Below, piece by piece: positions 5,875 through 8,255 of a stretch of DNA of 8,255 nt; the stretch's first letter is position 1, and every line of letters starts with the position of its first letter. The translations under genes and the position numbers were made by a program. Below the pieces are notes generated by a model. That model did not search any database, was not told where the DNA came from, and worked only from the letters and a program-made list of their open reading frames with translations. The stretch is from CAVAWX01 sp963614215. GTDB taxonomy: Bacteria > Actinomycetota > Coriobacteriia > Coriobacteriales > QAMH01. The DNA is taken from NCBI GenBank assembly GCA_963614215.1, contig CAVECB010000048.1:1-8255 (forward strand), read 5' to 3'.

Positions 5875-6873
5875 ATGGACGCGACGGTATCGAAGATCAT
5901 CAACAAGGCGCTTGACGGTGGCGTGCTCGACGAGAAGGAAAGCGCCGAGCTGCTGCGCTGGGACGACCTCTCCGATGAGGCCGCGCAGGTGCGTCTTGCC
6001 GGACGGCGTTTCAGCGAGCGCCTTTTGCCGAAGGCCGAGATTCACGGCCAGATCGGCCTTAACATCGGCCTGTGCCCCAAGGACTGCAAGTTCTGCTCGT
6101 TTGCCGCGAGCAACAAGGTCTTTTCCGAGGCCAGCGAGACGCCGATAGAGACGGTCGTGGACTACGTCGAGCTGCTCGAGGAAAAGGGCGCCAACGCCGT
6201 CTACCTCATGACCACGGCCGGCTACGACCCCGAGAAGTTCCTCGAGTATGGCCGTGCCGCGAAAAAGGTGCTGAAGAAGGGCACGCCGCTCATCGCCAAC
6301 GTGGGCGATTTCGACGCCGACTACGCCCGTGAGCTGAAGCGCGCAGGATTTGCCGGCGTCTACCACGTCATACGCATGGGGGAGGGGCAGTTCACCCGCT
6401 GCAGCCCCGAGCGCCGCTGGGAGACGATACATGCGGCGCAAGACGCCGGTCTGCTTTTGGGGTCGTGCGTCGAGCCCGTGGGGCCGGAGCATTCGGTGGA
6501 AGAAATCGTCGAGAAGACCATTATCACCCGCGACATGCACGCGCGTTTCTCTGGCTCGATGCGCCGCACGACCATCCCCAGCTCCGAGCTTGCGGTTCAC
6601 GGCCAGCTGAGCTACGCGCGCATGGCCACTATCGTTGCCGCCGTCGCGCTGATCACCGGTGCCGAGATCGTGGGCAACTGCACGCACGAACCCAACCAAC
6701 TGGCCGTGTTCAACGGCGCCAACCTCTTGTGGGCCGAGGTCGGCAGCAACCCGCGCGACACCGAGGGCAAGACCGAGGAAAACCGCGGCTGGACGGTGCC
6801 GAACTGCAAGGCCTTGCTCGAAGAGTGCGGTTGGGACGTGCTCGAAGGTCCGTCTGTGTTGTTTGGTGAATAG
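5875..6873 (+). CDS. BioB/HydE/PylB-type radical SAM enzyme, substrate unknown
   Basis: This is a complete 332-residue protein. The ATG at 5875 is preceded 6 nt upstream by AGGAG (5864-5868); the out-of-frame ATG at 5871 is not used. Cys67, Cys71 and Cys74 in LCPKDCKFC form the CX3CX2C site that binds the 4Fe-4S cluster and S-adenosylmethionine for radical chemistry. An N-terminal helix (AELLRWDDLSDEAAQ...AGRRFSERL) and the overall length fit the biotin-synthase-like branch. It is probably not biotin synthase itself: the family's usual YNHNLDT-type motif is absent, and the region reads VYHVIRMGEGQF and GSCVEPVGPEHS instead. The C-terminal part has GNCTHEPNQLAVFNGANLLWAEVGSNPRDT, a strongly patterned segment. 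The gene stands alone, with no hydrogenase, pyrrolysine or biotin genes beside it, so context gives no substrate. Related unknown-function BioB-like proteins are the best comparison. Confidence 0.88.
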   Translation: MDATVSKIINKALDGGVLDEKESAELLRWDDLSDEAAQVRLAGRRFSERLLPKAEIHGQIGLNIGLCPKDCKFCSFAASNKVFSEASETPIETVVDYVELLEEKGANAVYLMTTAGYDPEKFLEYGRAAKKVLKKGTPLIANVGDFDADYARELKRAGFAGVYHVIRMGEGQFTRCSPERRWETIHAAQDAGLLLGSCVEPVGPEHSVEEIVEKTIITRDMHARFSGSMRRTTIPSSELAVHGQLSYARMATIVAAVALITGAEIVGNCTHEPNQLAVFNGANLLWAEVGSNPRDTEGKTEENRGWTVPNCKALLEECGWDVLEGPSVLFGE

Positions 6874-6958
6874 GAGCGCGGGGCTGCGTTGCGCGGGCTT
6901 GCGGCTGCGGCTACGACTGTGGTTGCGATTGCAAACCTGCGCTCTTTGCGCCTCGGGC

Positions 6959-7233
6959 TTACGGCGCGGAAGCCTTGGAGAAGCGGGTATAGCCGTGCGC
7001 GATTTGCAGATTTCCTTTATATCGCCCAGCTGGTTTTGGTAGGCGACTTGCGGCAAGCCGTCGCCCATGTCCATGTCCTCCATGCAGCGCTCTATGACGG
7101 CGTACCACTGGCACAGCAGGGCAAGCGTCGGCGCGTCTGATTGTCGGAAATTGCCCTTGCCCGCCAACTCGTCCCATTTGGCGCTCTTGTACGCGTCGGA
7201 TTCGATGCCGGGCGGCTTTTTTAGCACTCCCAT
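6959..7233 (-). pseudogene. Phage terminase small subunit (P27-like), frameshifted remnant
   Basis: Reading from ATG at 7233 on the - strand, with AAAGGGAG just upstream, the first 82 codons give a clean protein: MGVLKKPPGIES, then ESDAYKSAKWDELAGKGNF, LALLCQWYAVIERCMEDMD, and YQNQLGDIKEICKSRTAI. This pattern (acceptor helix, short loop, YQN...IKEI helix) fits the small terminase subunit of the P27 family, which recognises phage DNA for packaging. After codon 82 the frame becomes low-complexity and stays open across the radical SAM gene in antisense, so it is no longer coding. In another frame the next codons read RFSKASAP and stop at 6961-6959, a plausible family C-terminus, which suggests a one-base loss (or two-base gain) near 6986-6988. 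No large terminase follows, which marks a decayed or truncated prophage. Assignment is by pattern recognition without a database search. Confidence 0.6.
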
Positions 7234-7255
7234 GCGCGCTCCCTTTCAGGCAATG

Positions 7256-7280
7256 AAAAAGCCGCCCTCGAAAGGACGGC
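7256..7280 (-). terminator. Rho-independent terminator after the MGGRG gene pair
   Basis: On the - strand GCCGTCC pairs with GGGCGGC (7 bp, one G-T pair) around TTTCGA, and five T follow directly. It lies about 60 nt after the stop of the second MGGRG gene and about 20 nt before the terminase start, so it would end transcription of the DUF4417-MGGRG operon ahead of the packaging genes. Confidence 0.8.
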
Positions 7281-7340
7281 CTGCGCGGCGGTAGGATTTG
7301 CACCTACGTCTCCTCTATCAAGGGCACTCCTCGTACTGTG

Positions 7341-7733
7341 CTACTTTCCGCGCCTTCTATTTTTCCATGTTGAAGTAACCTTGGCAACCATACGTTTTTC
7401 CTCAACGGTAAGTTTTGCAGACCCTTTGGCGGAATCTAACTCGTTGTGGTTGTAGCCATGATGTGTATGTGGCTGTTCTCCCGCATGTTGATGGTCTAAA
7501 TCTATCTGCTTCGAGCGTTTGTTCTCATTGTCGAAATAGACGATGGACTTGATGTCCTCGCCCTCCACATGAACATAAACGCGCCCTCGCGTCATGGTCT
7601 CCATAAGCGCTTCAGAATCACGGTTGTTCTTGCTCACGAACTTGATATTTCCCGACTGGTAGACGCTGTGATACTGCGAGCCGTAAGGATTACCGTTGAC
7701 GCTCGTGCCACTCGATGCGCCCCGTCCACCCAT
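7341..7733 (-). CDS. MGGRG-type small phage protein with histidine-rich motif, unknown function
   Basis: This is a 130-residue protein. The ATG at 7733 is chosen over an in-frame ATG at 7757 because it overlaps the upstream stop as TAATG and gives the N-terminus MGGRGASSG, matching the upstream gene's MGGRGSSS. After a Gly/Ser/Asn-rich start comes a beta-rich region (NIKFVSKNN, RGRVYVHVEGEDIKSIVYFDNENKR), then a cluster of six histidines between residues 81 and 96 (DHQHAG and HTHHGYNHNE), and a basic C-terminal helix ending KNRRRGK. The histidine cluster suggests metal binding or a catalytic site, but no named domain is recognised. Proteins starting MGGRG are common near the head and packaging genes of phages of Gram-positive anaerobes, which fits the terminase downstream. 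The gene has lower GC than the host genes around it. Confidence 0.8.
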   Translation of the reverse strand: MGGRGASSGTSVNGNPYGSQYHSVYQSGNIKFVSKNNRDSEALMETMTRGRVYVHVEGEDIKSIVYFDNENKRSKQIDLDHQHAGEQPHTHHGYNHNELDSAKGSAKLTVEEKRMVAKVTSTWKNRRRGK

Positions 7734-8113
7734 TAAAGCTTCTTCCCGGTGCGCCAATCTATGCCGCGCTTCGTGAGAACGCGCCTAGCCGCCTGAACCG
7801 ATGCGTTGTCCGGGTGCCCGTGCGCCGTCCTCAAAGACTTCTCGACTTCTGTAGGCGGTCGGACTTTCCCCGCCGCAACTAAGGCCTCGTACTCGCGTCT
7901 CGCCGCCGCCCTCTTCTCCGCGTGCGCGGCGATAGCTGCCTCGGCCTCCTTTAGGCGCTTCTCCTTTTGCCGCGCAGTCTCGCCATGCGGTAATTTGATT
8001 TTGTCGAGACTCCAGCCGCTCATGACGAAGGGAACGCCCTTTTCTGAATAGTAATCATCCAGCGACATAACCCTCGCGCCCGCCGTCGCGCTGCTGCTAC
8101 CTCGTCCGCCCAT
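7733..8113 (-). CDS. MGGRG-type small phage protein with charged helical middle, unknown function
   Basis: This is a 126-residue protein. The ATG at 8113 overlaps the DUF4417 stop as TAATG and its own stop overlaps the next ATG in the same way, so the three genes form one translationally coupled operon. The N-terminus MGGRGSSSATAG is shared with the next gene, but the rest differs: a segment with YYSEKGVPFV, a long Ala/Glu/Lys/Arg-rich helix, probably coiled coil (about residues 46-82), and a C-terminal part with HGHPDNASVQAARRVL and KRGIDW. No catalytic site or domain of known function is recognised. A role tied to phage assembly or DNA packaging is only inferred from position. Confidence 0.78.
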   Translation of the reverse strand: MGGRGSSSATAGARVMSLDDYYSEKGVPFVMSGWSLDKIKLPHGETARQKEKRLKEAEAAIAAHAEKRAAARREYEALVAAGKVRPPTEVEKSLRTAHGHPDNASVQAARRVLTKRGIDWRTGKKL

Positions 8114-8255
8114 TACTTACCTCCAAACGCCGTATTTGCGGCAAAGTCGATAACCTCGGTTCCGTGAAACTCGAACCCGTCGAGCCGCCCACCGTAGAGA
8201 AGTAGCGTTTTCGGCTTCACAGCTTCGAGCGCCGCTTGCATCCCCTCGCGCCATA
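8113..8255 (-). CDS. DUF4417 family protein, C-terminal fragment (5' end outside window)
   Basis: The - strand frame entering from the right edge gives about 47 codons: WREGMQAALEAVKPKTLLLYGG, RLDGFEFHGTEVIDFA, ending AFGGK and TAA at 8115-8113. The pattern of an amphipathic helix, a KPKT-type turn, a LLLYGG strand and a following acidic strand is the C-terminal signature I associate with DUF4417 proteins, common in phages and mobile elements of Gram-positive gut bacteria and of unknown function. The stop overlaps the next start as TAATG. Confidence 0.7.
   Translation of the reverse strand, partial: WREGMQAALEAVKPKTLLLYGGRLDGFEFHGTEVIDFAANTAFGGK

Noticed and set aside
5566..7233. A 555-codon - strand frame covering the radical SAM gene
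   Set aside because: Only its first 82 codons look like protein (terminase); the remainder is antisense to a well-supported gene in GC-rich DNA.
7283..7354. A genuine tRNA gene on the - strand
   Set aside because: Only 16 nt lie between the D-like and T-like arms, too few for an anticodon arm, and the 5' acceptor side is inside the end of the MGGRG gene.

Overview
The window is GC-rich, tightly packed Gram-positive-type bacterial DNA. A long Rel-type (p)ppGpp enzyme followed by an MBL-fold hydrolase, a DUF285/BspA-like repeat protein with an AYF-type signal peptide, and a BioB-like radical SAM enzyme next to a DUF4417-containing phage module together suggest an anaerobic actinobacterium of the Coriobacteriia, most likely Eggerthellaceae. 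This placement is an inference from gene content and composition.

Layout. (1) Positions 1-2083, + strand: the 3' part of relA/rel, overlapping by ATGA a complete MBL-fold hydrolase gene. This looks like ordinary core genome. (2) Positions 2084-2234: a hairpin, an extended -10-like promoter and the first copy of a 55-bp repeat. This repeat carries the Shine-Dalgarno sequence of the next gene. (3) Positions 2228/2235-5027, + strand: a surface-type protein of about 930 residues with about 27 DUF285-like units. It contains two arrays of near-perfect or perfect DNA repeats (81-bp and 162-bp periods). A ten-guanine tract near its start codon puts the best ATG out of frame with the body. (4) Positions 5028-5874: about 850 bp without a convincing gene. 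It holds a strong hairpin, the second copy of the 55-bp repeat, and a cluster of roughly six short repeats in both orientations built on the core GTCGCCCGAAGT, followed by a promoter. (5) Positions 5875-6873, + strand: a BioB/HydE/PylB-type radical SAM enzyme of unknown substrate. (6) Positions 6959-8255, - strand: a phage or prophage fragment. In transcription order it has the end of a DUF4417 protein, two small MGGRG proteins joined by TAATG overlaps, a rho-independent terminator, and a broken small terminase (P27-like) after which the phage genes stop.

The main point of interest is the surface-protein locus. It combines a likely on/off switch (homopolymer at the start), a likely length switch (in-frame tandem repeats with identical DNA) and direct repeats on both sides that could allow loss of the whole gene. 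The second point is the prophage edge, where the terminase is frameshifted next to the radical SAM gene and no large terminase follows.
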